From Halocafeteria seosinensis (taxonomy: Eukaryota > Sar > Bigyra > Bicosoecida): a stretch of DNA of 17,373 nt. Shown here piece after piece: positions 1 through 7,109 of the stretch. Under the pieces are notes generated by a model that did not search any database, was not told the DNA's origin, and saw nothing but the letters and a program-made list of their open reading frames with translations. The position numbers were made by a program, and so were the translations under genes. Every line of letters begins with the position of its first letter. Position 1 is the stretch's first letter. The stretch is taken from positions 1 to 17,373 of the forward strand of contig LVLI01001977.1 in the NCBI GenBank assembly GCA_001687465.1. Reading direction: 5' to 3'.

Positions 1-81
1 CATCTGGCGTAGGCGACCCATATTCAGACAGATCGGACTGACTTCCTCCGGAACATCATGAGGGTGGTCAATGTATTTCAT
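1..81 (-). CDS. N-terminal fragment of an unknown protein, cut by the window edge
   Basis: An ATG at 79-81 on the minus strand opens a frame that stays open for 27 codons to the window edge, so only the N-terminus is present. I recognise no domain in so short a piece. The start is supported by a TATATAGA motif directly before the ATG (82-89), the same arrangement seen before most other genes here. It is divergent from the Cys-rich gene that starts at 129, with about 47 bp of AT-rich DNA between them. Reading frame and start are fairly well supported; the function cannot be told. Confidence 0.5.
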   Translation of the reverse strand, partial: MKYIDHPHDVPEEVSPICLNMGRLRQM

Positions 82-128
82 TCTATATACTGAATGTATA
101 TAAAAAATTTCTAACCCACTAGTATAAA
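82..128. promoter_or_regulatory. Divergent promoter region
   Basis: AT-rich 47-bp gap between two divergent genes. The left edge carries TATATAGA (minus strand, 82-89) directly before the ATG of the leftward gene. The right edge carries ACTAGTATAAA directly before the ATG at 129. The element-wide TATAGA pattern supports a promoter role. Confidence 0.5.
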
Positions 129-467
129 ATGGATCTTCAAATGGGTGTCGTTCCTGACATAGTCACCGTGGAATTACAGCCGAAAGAACCGGAATATGAT
201 TGCCGGTGTTGTGGGAAACCATTTCATCCCGATTCTTTACATGATATCATCGTCCGATTTATTTTGGAAAATAGCGATACAGAATCCGAAGACAATGATT
301 TCTATGTGGATGGAATCAAATACGAAGAAGTGGATGCGGTGTTTCCTTTCTGCCAACAGTGTCATCCTTACGTTTTAGACAACGAAGTCTTTTTTGTTGA
401 AACAGATGTGAATGGTGACCCCGTGTATAAACCAAGAGAGAATACCACTATAGACTACTACCACTAG
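129..467 (+). CDS. Small acidic Cys-rich protein, possible zinc binder
   Basis: A 112-residue protein that I do not recognise. Residues 25-28 hold a CxCC cluster followed by His33, and residues 75-78 a CxxC pair, which together could form one zinc site bridged by an acidic middle (about residues 45-72). There is no signal peptide or membrane segment. The ATG at 129 follows ACTAGTATAAA directly. The stop (TAG) is followed about 40 bp later by a perfect hairpin with 8-bp stem (507-526), and the tyrosine recombinase gene begins 71 bp downstream on the same strand. A cytoplasmic regulatory or DNA/RNA-binding role would fit but is not shown by the sequence. Confidence 0.7.
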   Translation: MDLQMGVVPDIVTVELQPKEPEYDCRCCGKPFHPDSLHDIIVRFILENSDTESEDNDFYVDGIKYEEVDAVFPFCQQCHPYVLDNEVFFVETDVNGDPVYKPRENTTIDYYH

Positions 468-506
468 TTAGATTCGTTTGTGAAGTTCGGATGCTAAGTT
501 CCCCTA

Positions 507-526
507 TGGTTTTTAGATAAAAACCA
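507..526 (+). terminator. 3' hairpin after the Cys-rich gene
   Basis: Perfect inverted repeat TGGTTTTT/AAAAACCA with the 4-nt loop AGAT, 40 bp after the stop at 467. It is one of eleven short hairpins found at gene 3' ends in this window. A role in transcription termination or polyadenylation is inferred from that placement. Confidence 0.55.
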
Positions 527-538
527 CTTAGAGAAAAA
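527..538 (+). promoter_or_regulatory. CTTAGAGAAAAA motif before the recombinase
   Basis: CTTAGAGAAAAA lies directly before the ATG at 539 and matches the TATAGAGAAAG before the capsid gene except at the TATA part. It may be a weaker or differently timed variant of the common start-proximal motif. Confidence 0.35.
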
Positions 539-1576
539 ATGAACCGTACCTATATAGAGAACACGATGGAAGATCAAATAAAACAAAAACTCTTAGAGAA
601 CCGCAAAGTCAAGACCGGTCAGCAGTATTTCTATAAGGTACGCAAGGTGGTCACCAACGCCCTCAACGACCAGTGGGGCGAATCCTTTGACGACATGGTG
701 GATATATGGTACCAGAACCGCAATAATATCTGTGTGTGGATAGAATTGAATATCAGTGAAAACGCCATTGCCAGTTTTTTCCGAGGTATCTTGGTCTGTG
801 TGGAACTCCTCAAGACCAATTGCTCCGAAGCCAAGGCAGACACGGTGGAAACCATCCTCCAACTCTTTCGCCAATTCTATTTCAAAGCCAAAGGCACCGA
901 GAGTCAAGCCAACGGGTATAGAGAGGTCACCGATGAACAGATCCGTCATCGGGTTCTTCCCAGCCACCTGATCCAGAAATTTGACCGATTGAAACAGAAT
1001 TTGATGGACAGGGAACGCCAAAATAAACCATTCAAACTCTATATGTGGAAGCAATATGTTGTGGTGGCCATGTACCGGTTCTTACCACCTCTTAGAGGGC
1101 AAGAGATCTACACGCTCCGAATCAACCAGAACGGTGATTATCCGGCCGATGATAAGAACTATATTGATCTCCATAATTGGCAAATTGTCTGTCGGGATCA
1201 TAAGACCGCCCATTCCTATGGTACCCATATCGTGGATTTGGAAAACGAAGAGTTACAAAATCTGATCAAAAAATATGTCAAACGAACCGGTCTGGAGGAC
1301 GGGGACTATTTCATGCCCAAAAACTTGACGGATAAGCGAGACCAAACCCATATCAGCCGGTGGTTTAGCGACACCTTGCGTTCGTGCGTCGGCTGTGGTG
1401 TTCAACATCTTCGGCAAATCTATGTATCAGGATTGGTAGATGAGTTGGATCGGCAAAAGCATGAAAACAAGATCACGCAACAGTATGTCAATCAAAAAAG
1501 GAAGGAAATAGCCCGTTTTATGGGTCATTCTATCGGCACACAAGAGAGTTGTTACACAAAGTACCGTGGGGTGTAA
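539..1576 (+). CDS. Tyrosine recombinase/integrase
   Basis: A 345-residue site-specific recombinase of the phage-integrase (tyrosine recombinase) superfamily, which cuts and rejoins DNA through a covalent 3'-phosphotyrosine. The C-terminal half holds the catalytic set in order: Arg186 in PPLRGQEI, Lys222 in DHKTAHSYG, box II QHLRQ with Arg292, His330 in FMGHS, and the nucleophile, most likely Tyr339, in CYTKY close to the C-terminus. Residues 1-150 would be the core-binding, DNA-clamp part. The box II His is shifted by one place from the usual HxxR. Such enzymes are known in some virophages and polinton-like viruses, where they are thought to integrate the genome into a host or helper virus. 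It converges on the GIY-YIG gene with a shared hairpin. It is notable that a second, unrelated integrase lies at 8789-9955. Confidence 0.9.
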   Translation: MNRTYIENTMEDQIKQKLLENRKVKTGQQYFYKVRKVVTNALNDQWGESFDDMVDIWYQNRNNICVWIELNISENAIASFFRGILVCVELLKTNCSEAKADTVETILQLFRQFYFKAKGTESQANGYREVTDEQIRHRVLPSHLIQKFDRLKQNLMDRERQNKPFKLYMWKQYVVVAMYRFLPPLRGQEIYTLRINQNGDYPADDKNYIDLHNWQIVCRDHKTAHSYGTHIVDLENEELQNLIKKYVKRTGLEDGDYFMPKNLTDKRDQTHISRWFSDTLRSCVGCGVQHLRQIYVSGLVDELDRQKHENKITQQYVNQKRKEIARFMGHSIGTQESCYTKYRGV

Positions 1577-1578
1577 AA

Positions 1579-1604
1579 TAATGAATGAGCCAAGCCATTC
1601 ATTA
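1579..1604. terminator. Shared hairpin between convergent genes
   Basis: Perfect 9-bp stem TAATGAATG/CATTCATTA with an 8-nt loop, starting 3 bp after the recombinase stop and overlapping the stop codon of the leftward GIY-YIG gene (1602-1604). It can serve both transcripts. Confidence 0.6.
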
Positions 1605-2080
1605 AATGGGACTTCCACATTTGGTACAAGGCAACAGATCATAATTGAGATACTTGCCATTGGGAAAGCGATAACAATTCCGCCGTGGAAATTTACAGTA
1701 TTGACACGGGTTGGGTTCGTTGTCCAGTTTCAGAAAACACTGCATGGCGAAATGGTTGCCGTTACAATAGAAACAGGATTGGCCAATGGAACGAAGGGTG
1801 TGTAATGCCCTCTTTTTGTCAAAATCACCTAGGAAAATGGTGGAATAGGAACCGCCTCGCACCTGCTCTATTCCGTATTCCGCCATATAACGAAGCACGG
1901 TCGTTTCCTCCTCAAAGTAGTCCCCGTCAAAGACATCCCATTGACAGACGGGCGGATACTGCATAGTCCATGCGGATCCCGTCCCGTTAAAATGTTTCTC
2001 TAACCGCTGGGCTAAGGTGTCAGAATCTTTTGTGTAGCCGACATAGAACTTATCCGCTTCAGTTTCAAGACGTAAATCAT
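1602..2080 (-). pseudogene. GIY-YIG endonuclease with zinc-knuckle tail, frameshifted near its start
   Basis: A GIY-YIG nuclease split over two frames. The ATG at 2080 (after a TATAGAAAA motif) encodes Met-Ile-Tyr-Val, the GIY strand. From about 2069 the family continues in the -1 frame with FYVGYT (the YIG motif), then QRLEKH carrying the catalytic Arg, and GIEQVRGGSYS. The downstream frame has no ATG before a stop at its 5' side, so a one-base loss near 2066-2070 fits best; a sequencing error is equally possible. Without the repair, only a 120-residue protein from the ATG at 1964 could be made, lacking the GIY-YIG core. The C-terminal part has a CCHC zinc knuckle (C-x2-C-x3-H-x4-C) and two further CxxC pairs. 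Such enzymes are common in giant viruses and virophages and may promote homing or recombination. Confidence 0.75.
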
Positions 2081-2081
2081 T

Positions 2082-2102
2082 TTTCTATAATCTCTCTAGA
2101 AA
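2082..2102 (-). terminator. Weak 3' hairpin after the two-finger gene
   Basis: 6-bp stem TTTCTA/TAGAAA with a 9-nt loop, about 40 bp beyond the stop of the leftward C2HC gene. It overlaps the promoter motif of the GIY-YIG gene. It is the least certain of the 3' hairpins. Confidence 0.3.
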
Positions 2103-2142
2103 TTTTGTGGAACGATAGCGGAACGAAAGAACATACGACAAC

Positions 2143-2463
2143 TTAGGTTTGGTGTTTCCGACAGATTTTCGTCAGTTGGTGTTTGGGTAAATACCAGCCG
2201 GACACGGTGCGTCCGCAATATTGACAGGTCTGCCGTCCCTTTTGATGATAGTACGATCGGACTTTCTCGGCATTGCTTTGATATTTGCGATCTCGTCTCG
2301 GCTTCCGATAGCCATATTGACACAAATGTGTCTTTTTATGGTTATAAATCTGACTTTGCGTCACGGGGCGTCCGCAATGATCACAGGTAACCCGTTGTTT
2401 GAGTTTCTCCAATACCTTCGCCCGATTGCGTTGATACCATGAGGGTTTCTCTTGCTCTGCCAT
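2143..2463 (-). CDS. Two-finger C2HC zinc protein
   Basis: A 106-residue, strongly basic protein with two evenly built fingers: C27-x2-C30-x11-H42-x5-C48 and C80-x2-C83-x11-H95-x5-C101, joined by an Arg/Lys-rich linker. The spacing recurs in the protein at 10341-10562, so the two probably share a fold. Charge and fingers suggest nucleic acid binding, perhaps as a transcription factor, but no known family is recognised. The ATG at 2463 follows TATAGAGCAAAAA. The gene lies 70 bp from the stop of the major capsid gene, on the same strand. Confidence 0.75.
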   Translation of the reverse strand: MAEQEKPSWYQRNRAKVLEKLKQRVTCDHCGRPVTQSQIYNHKKTHLCQYGYRKPRRDRKYQSNAEKVRSYYHQKGRQTCQYCGRTVSGWYLPKHQLTKICRKHQT

Positions 2464-2480
2464 TTTTTGCTCTATATCTC
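2464..2480 (-). promoter_or_regulatory. TATAGA-type promoter of the two-finger gene
   Basis: Minus-strand GATATAGAGC (2470-2479) lies 6 bp before the ATG at 2463, after the run of five A residues that follows it in the same direction. It matches the motif before the capsid, ATPase and lipase genes. Confidence 0.45.
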
Positions 2481-2494
2481 TTTCCCCAACAAAA

Positions 2495-2522
2495 TTTGAA
2501 ATGAATTCAACATCATTTCAAA
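2495..2522 (-). terminator. 3' hairpin after the major capsid gene
   Basis: Perfect 9-bp stem TTTGAAATG/CATTTCAAA with a 10-nt loop, 11 bp beyond the capsid gene's stop codon (2534-2536) in its direction of transcription. Confidence 0.6.
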
Positions 2523-2533
2523 AAAAGACTGAT

Positions 2534-4339
2534 TTACTTGAGGCCGGTCAGTTTGCCAACCGCTTGATCGGTGGCTTTGTCCGCTGCTTTAGATAGGGCT
2601 TTCTTGCCGAGATCTGTTCCCATTTTGGTAATCCCGTGTCCCAGCGACCCTAAGAGACTCTTGGCCTTACTACGGCCACCGATCTTCTGATCCACCGGTT
2701 CTTGCGAAGGGTATTTTTGAGCGTTTAAAACGTCGTTTTCGGTGAGGAATCCCCAGAAGACTTGAGAGACTCCCTTGTCGTTGTACAGGAACTGTGGCTC
2801 CACTTGGAGAACGTCCATTTCCACTTCGCTGATATTGCCGTTGGTTTGGTTGAGCACCGTCATTTCGGCTTTCAAATTGGTGTGAGTATTCACGCCGGGT
2901 GCCAAGCCAGTCTGCAACTCCAAATCCTCAGAAACCTTCAGCGGAATGGGGGCACTGACCAATGGAATGGGGTCACCATTGCTTGCCAAACCGGAACCGA
3001 TAAATGTGTCCCAATCTAGCCCACTTATATATTTACGAGCGATATGGAAGAGGTCGGCCTGACTAAGCGTCCGTAGCAGATTGTTGTCATTTCCGACACG
3101 GATAGAAAGACTCTGTGGGGCGAGATGGAAATCGGCTTCTTGGGGATTTTGCTGATCCCGTGGTTTGCGTACCCCAATGACCAGCATATCCGGAATGGAA
3201 CCAATTTGAATTTCTTCGGACGTAAATTTTCCTGTTTGACGGGCATTCACCCCTGACGAGAATCGTCGGCTACTATTTTCAAACCGATACATGGGCAAGG
3301 TATTGACTTGGGGCAACTGAAGATCATATGGGGGCTCCATCATAAGGTAATGTAATTGGGGGTTATGCCAAGGATTGGAGCCGAAATAGTCTTCGGCGGT
3401 CACCTCTAGATTACTACTACCGATGGTTTGTCCATCATCATTTCGTATGATTTTCGGGTCGCTGAGCAAATCCATATTGAAGCGGATCTGTTTAATATTA
3501 TACATTCCTTGTGTTTCAGAGCCTGACATGCCATTATACACCAAACTTGGAATCATGGGCGTTGTTTCAAGGTAATACCGGACATAGATATCCACCGAAC
3601 CATTGTTGGGAAGACCCGGAGTATCAGTAAGTTGTAAATTGGGGGCAAATCCGTAAATATTGGGGTTTCCACTATTTCGGATGCCAACGGGTGCTACAGT
3701 ATGACCATTCGACGTATATGCGGCACTACCAACCTGTAACTCATTGCCTTGCGGGTCTAAAAAGCAGTAAGGAAGGAAAGACCCATCCGGAATAAAGTTG
3801 GAGCCCAACGTGGCATTTTTATAACCGGCCAACGGCGTTGAATTGCTTCCACGGGCATCGGGGTATCGCAAAATGGCCATATCCACGTTCTGTGGTTCGT
3901 TCAACGTATTGGCGTAGTCCTCGTCATACATAATCATATCCTGCATGGTGAATTGCTCGGAGAGATCCACCGAAATTTGCTCATTATTCACCGTCATTCT
4001 TGGACTGCCAAAGATACGGTTAATCGGCCTATTTCTGAGACACCATACTGTAGGATCAACAATACGGGTATTATGGTCGATGGCTCCACGAGCAGTCAGG
4101 GTAATCTTATAGTCAAAGTACGTGGCCAAACGGGGGGCACGATTCACGACAGTGCTATATGACGGCGGATCCACCTGAAATTGGATTCCACGACGGCTTG
4201 CAGCGGACGGGTCTTGGCTATACGCTTCGTAATTGCGAACCGAATTGGTGGTCTTCATTTCCGGTCGGCTTGTCTTGACGGTCGCCGGATAATCTTTATA
4301 GATTTGGGGCGAAAATTTGGGTTCTTGAATGAGCGACAT
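2534..4339 (-). CDS. MCP: Major capsid protein, double jelly-roll
   Basis: A 601-residue protein, the usual length for virophage and polinton-like virus capsid proteins. It is almost entirely beta-prone with long loops. Its C-terminal domain has the pattern I associate with this family: LSIRVGNDNNLL, then LSQADLFHIARK with a DWDTF segment, then an IPL strand, ELQTGLAPG and a strand ending VLNQT. Capsomers of such proteins form the icosahedral shell. The last 45 or so residues are different: Lys/Ala/Gly-rich and likely helical (LGKKALSKAADKATDQ), possibly reaching the virion interior. The ATG at 4339 follows AATATAGAGAAAG. The stop is followed by a 9-bp hairpin. The neighbouring minor capsid gene lies upstream on the same strand, as in related viruses. 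Confidence 0.85.
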   Translation of the reverse strand: MSLIQEPKFSPQIYKDYPATVKTSRPEMKTTNSVRNYEAYSQDPSAASRRGIQFQVDPPSYSTVVNRAPRLATYFDYKITLTARGAIDHNTRIVDPTVWCLRNRPINRIFGSPRMTVNNEQISVDLSEQFTMQDMIMYDEDYANTLNEPQNVDMAILRYPDARGSNSTPLAGYKNATLGSNFIPDGSFLPYCFLDPQGNELQVGSAAYTSNGHTVAPVGIRNSGNPNIYGFAPNLQLTDTPGLPNNGSVDIYVRYYLETTPMIPSLVYNGMSGSETQGMYNIKQIRFNMDLLSDPKIIRNDDGQTIGSSNLEVTAEDYFGSNPWHNPQLHYLMMEPPYDLQLPQVNTLPMYRFENSSRRFSSGVNARQTGKFTSEEIQIGSIPDMLVIGVRKPRDQQNPQEADFHLAPQSLSIRVGNDNNLLRTLSQADLFHIARKYISGLDWDTFIGSGLASNGDPIPLVSAPIPLKVSEDLELQTGLAPGVNTHTNLKAEMTVLNQTNGNISEVEMDVLQVEPQFLYNDKGVSQVFWGFLTENDVLNAQKYPSQEPVDQKIGGRSKAKSLLGSLGHGITKMGTDLGKKALSKAADKATDQAVGKLTGLK

Positions 4340-4357
4340 CTTTCTCTATATTCCCCC
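4340..4357 (-). promoter_or_regulatory. Promoter motif of the major capsid gene
   Basis: Minus-strand AATATAGAGAAAG sits directly before the ATG at 4339. It is a clear example of the motif shared by virion genes. Confidence 0.5.
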
Positions 4358-4376
4358 GACAGAAAAAAAATCTGTC
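4358..4376 (-). terminator. 3' hairpin after the minor capsid gene
   Basis: Stem GACAGA/TCTGTC (6 bp) around a run of seven A residues, 11 bp beyond the minor capsid stop codon at 4388-4390. Confidence 0.5.
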
Positions 4377-4387
4377 ATTCTATACTG

Positions 4388-5629
4388 TTACCGTTCTTCC
4401 ACCCCCTTAGACTGGAACAGAAGCCCCATCAAAGCGGACGATTGGTTTGGCATCTCCAACGGTACCAAGTCATTGCTGTATCTATCTCTATAATAAAACG
4501 TCGTTTGGATCTCTCGCAAGGGCTTATGGTCGGTGGAATAAACCGACAAGAAGGTGTATTCATTGGCTTCAAACACCAAGTTTTGTTGCCACGCACATGG
4601 GTTGGATAAGTCTATACTGAACTCTGTGATGATATTTTGGGCATGATTTCGAGCCGTTTGGTTGAGATTGGCGATCCGAGAGTTGCCATATTCAATGGGG
4701 GCGGTCTGAATGGCCGGATAGATATTCATGTTGTTGGCTTCCACGACAATGGACGCAACCGGACTCCAATCACTCCCCAAACTTTCATATTCTTGCGTCA
4801 TTTTGTAATAGGGTTCATCCGTTCCCGAGCCGGTTCCGTACTGGGGATTGAGTGACACGATATTTCGCCCCAAATTGGAATTAAAGAGGACTTGGAATTG
4901 TCCCGTGCCACCGGCCAAGTTACTGCGTTTTTCATAATAATAGGGCAAGTTGCTAAAGACATTGTACGAATTCTGATTCAAAAAGAGTCGCCACGTTTCC
5001 CCCGATTGCGTATTGATATTGCCATAACCTTTGGTCGGGGCATAGGCCGAAACACGGTTGGTGGTGGGATCATAATGAAGAAACGGATAACGACCGGAGT
5101 TAATGGACGCAGTGATCTGACCCCGTACATTGGAAAATGCTCGTTGAATAGCGTTATTGAAGAGTGTCATCAGATGATCAATGGAATAAATCTGATAATA
5201 TTCATCGCCTAAAGAGGTCTGTTGGGGGGCTTGAACATCGGCTCGTTGGGCGGAAAACTGAACCGGTTCGGTGTGATTGTAAATTGTCCCGTTTTTATCC
5301 ACTTCCACAGTCACTTCATAAATACCGTTCGTCGTACTGTTGTTTCGGGTCATAAAATGAAAGATGGGCAGGTTCTTGGTCACCCCGTTCAAGAAGAACC
5401 GTTTGACGGCCATCTTGTAGTTGGATGGCTCTTCCAAGATCGGGGTATTGGCTTTCTCGGAAAACTTACAAATGGGATTGTTGTCAAACATGGTTTGATC
5501 CGTTTTGTGGTTGATGACAGCCAAATCAATATAGACATAATCGGGATTCTCGGATTCATCCGACGTCTGTTTGCTGATGGGATGCGAAAAGGCCGTACCG
5601 TCGCCTGTGTAAAATTGAGCGGTTGGCAT
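4388..5629 (-). CDS. mCP: Minor capsid protein (penton-like)
   Basis: A 413-residue protein from the ATG at 5629; the frame is open 16 codons further, but that stretch contains the promoter motif AATATACAAAAGA, so the inner ATG is preferred. The N-terminal region has the pattern EEPSNYKMAVKRFFLNG followed by LPIFHF, which I associate with minor capsid (penton, single jelly-roll) proteins of virophages and polinton-like viruses. A SDWSPVASIVVEANN strand and a C-terminal region with FLSVYS and FYYRDRY follow the same model. It would sit at the fivefold vertices. Its place directly upstream of the major capsid gene and divergent from the ATPase supports the call. There is no signal peptide or membrane segment. 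Confidence 0.8.
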   Translation of the reverse strand: MPTAQFYTGDGTAFSHPISKQTSDESENPDYVYIDLAVINHKTDQTMFDNNPICKFSEKANTPILEEPSNYKMAVKRFFLNGVTKNLPIFHFMTRNNSTTNGIYEVTVEVDKNGTIYNHTEPVQFSAQRADVQAPQQTSLGDEYYQIYSIDHLMTLFNNAIQRAFSNVRGQITASINSGRYPFLHYDPTTNRVSAYAPTKGYGNINTQSGETWRLFLNQNSYNVFSNLPYYYEKRSNLAGGTGQFQVLFNSNLGRNIVSLNPQYGTGSGTDEPYYKMTQEYESLGSDWSPVASIVVEANNMNIYPAIQTAPIEYGNSRIANLNQTARNHAQNIITEFSIDLSNPCAWQQNLVFEANEYTFLSVYSTDHKPLREIQTTFYYRDRYSNDLVPLEMPNQSSALMGLLFQSKGVEER

Positions 5630-5730
5630 TCTTTTGTATATTGGGGACAGCAAAAAATACTGTTTTGGCCGACCCATCGTTTTTCTATAGAGTTTTTTGA
5701 CTTTTCACAAAAATATCACTCTATAGATAT
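5630..5730. promoter_or_regulatory. Divergent promoter of minor capsid and ATPase genes
   Basis: The 101-bp gap carries AATATACAAAAGA (minus strand) next to the minor capsid ATG and CTATAGATAT (5721-5730) next to the ATPase ATG. A second CTATAG lies near 5695. Divergent firing from one gap would co-express two morphogenesis genes. Confidence 0.5.
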
Positions 5731-6540
5731 ATGCCGAAACTCTATACGTCGTCGGAGTATTCGCCGGAAGAATCCATTGCCGTCGTCCAAAAGTTACAGA
5801 ACAGCCGGAATATCCCCGATAGGTTCGTCAATTTACATGTGGAAGACATGGAACAAGCCCCACCATCCAAAGATGATGCCCAAGTCTCTCTGTCGGGGCA
5901 TTATTATTTTTCCCCGTTGCCACGCCAAGTCAAAAAACGTGGATTCATCCTGTACTGTGCCGGAAAGCGTGGAAGTGGCAAGACCACCTGTGCCTGTAAT
6001 TGGGCAAATAATTATAAAGTCCTGTGCCCCAAAAATGAAGTGTATTTGATTTCGTCCAAGGAATACGATCCGACCATCAAGAAAGAATTAGGGTACGACC
6101 GAATTCACCGTATTCCCACCGAGAAATTTAGCGACGAATCGGATCATATCCCCGAAATTAGCGATTTTAAGGACTGTTTAGTCATCTTTGATGACTTTTT
6201 CAACGACGAGAATTATAAACGCATTCTTCATCTGATGAATGTCTTGGCCGAACGAGGCCGACAAGAGAATATCTCACTCATCTGTATCTTCCACAACATC
6301 ACAAACAGCCACGCTACCAGATTGATCCTCACCGAGTCCGATTATTACCTAATTTGGCCGAAAATGATGTCCAATCACCCTTTTCGGTATTTCAGTCAGA
6401 ACTACGCCAACATTGATACCAAAGGAGCGGTCAAGAGGATCAAGAATGAAACCGGTTCGTCGTGTCTGATATCAGCCCATCCCAAATACGTCATCAATCC
6501 GCAAAGTTGTTGGTTGCCGGATTATCTCTTTGAAGAATAA
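5731..6540 (+). CDS. Genome-packaging ATPase, FtsK/HerA-like
   Basis: A 269-residue P-loop ATPase of the FtsK/HerA-like A32 type that pumps genomic DNA into preformed capsids. Walker A is GKRGSGKTT at residues 78-86, preceded by a hydrophobic strand (FILYCA). Walker B is LVIFDDFF with acidic residues 154-155. The following RGRQENISLICIFHN is the usual sensor strand ending in a polar residue. Length and motif spacing match packaging ATPases of virophages, Polintons and related viruses. The start follows CTATAGATAT directly. The gene is divergent from the minor capsid gene and convergent with the Gly/Lys-rich gene, sharing a hairpin at 6567-6592. Confidence 0.9.
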   Translation: MPKLYTSSEYSPEESIAVVQKLQNSRNIPDRFVNLHVEDMEQAPPSKDDAQVSLSGHYYFSPLPRQVKKRGFILYCAGKRGSGKTTCACNWANNYKVLCPKNEVYLISSKEYDPTIKKELGYDRIHRIPTEKFSDESDHIPEISDFKDCLVIFDDFFNDENYKRILHLMNVLAERGRQENISLICIFHNITNSHATRLILTESDYYLIWPKMMSNHPFRYFSQNYANIDTKGAVKRIKNETGSSCLISAHPKYVINPQSCWLPDYLFEE

Positions 6541-6566
6541 AAGAGTAATAGTCACTTCGCAAAGTT

Positions 6567-6592
6567 TTCAAGTCATTGGTTTTTGACTTGAA
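6567..6592. terminator. Shared hairpin between ATPase and the Gly/Lys-rich gene
   Basis: Perfect 8-bp stem TTCAAGTC/GACTTGAA with a 10-nt loop, centred in the 56-bp gap between two convergent genes. Confidence 0.6.
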
Positions 6593-6596
6593 TGTA

Positions 6597-7076
6597 TTAC
6601 CCAAGGATATGGACTCCGCCCGATTTACCACCGGATTTGCCTGATCCTTTCTTGTAAAGTCCGTGATCTTTTACATACTTACTAGCCTGACCGAGGGGCA
6701 AATTCTTTTCTTTCATGACCCTTTTCACCAGATCGCCCCGTGATTCAAGGCCATCTGATCCTCCGCCGGATTTACCCCCCGATTTACCGCCTAATAAGCC
6801 GAGTGTGGCAACGTTCCCCACGTCCCGTGCTAGGGATCCGATGTTTTTTGCATCGCCTGATCCGAGAAGTTGTGCTCCACCAGATGCTCCTGCTCCCGCT
6901 AGGCCTTCTAGGAAACCCGAAAACGAACCCCCCTTTAATCCACCGTCCGCAAGTTTTCCGACGGCCTGTAAAAATCCATCTTTCATGGCGTCCCCTTCTT
7001 GGGCGACTCGATCGACCACTTGGCCTAGCAACTTTTTGCTTTCGGATTTGCTCAACTTCCCGTTTTTCTTTGGCAT
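6597..7076 (-). CDS. Gly/Lys-rich basic protein, probable virion or DNA-associated protein
   Basis: A 159-residue protein. Residues 1-35 are Lys-rich and helical. The middle (about 40-100) is Gly/Ala-rich and low in complexity, with two sets of the short repeat GKSGG. Near residues 117-142 lies LVKRVMKEKNLPLGQASKY with a following GLY, a short helical motif of the kind I associate with small basic proteins of large eukaryotic DNA viruses. There is no signal peptide. Its place inside the morphogenesis block and its basic, flexible nature suggest a core or DNA-condensing virion protein; this is inference. The ATG at 7076 follows AATATATAGGAAGAC. Confidence 0.65.
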   Translation of the reverse strand: MPKKNGKLSKSESKKLLGQVVDRVAQEGDAMKDGFLQAVGKLADGGLKGGSFSGFLEGLAGAGASGGAQLLGSGDAKNIGSLARDVGNVATLGLLGGKSGGKSGGGSDGLESRGDLVKRVMKEKNLPLGQASKYVKDHGLYKKGSGKSGGKSGGVHILG

Positions 7077-7079
7077 GTC

Positions 7080-7101
7080 TTCCTATATATTGTCATAGGA
7101 A
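7080..7101 (-). terminator. 3' hairpin overlapping the next promoter
   Basis: Perfect 7-bp stem TTCCTAT/ATAGGAA with an 8-nt loop, 8 bp beyond the stop of the leftward gene ending at 7110. Its left arm and loop include the TATATA promoter motif of the Gly/Lys-rich gene, so the two signals overlap. Confidence 0.5.
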
Positions 7102-7109
7102 AAAAATGA

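Noticed and set aside
593-1054. 153-codon open frame on the minus strand inside the tyrosine recombinase gene
   Set aside because: It is the antisense shadow of a gene with clear catalytic motifs, has no promoter motif or hairpin of its own, and shows no domain.
5222-6049. 275-codon plus-strand frame across the minor capsid gene and the start of the ATPase gene
   Set aside because: It overlaps two well-supported genes and the divergent promoter between them, and its product has no recognisable pattern.
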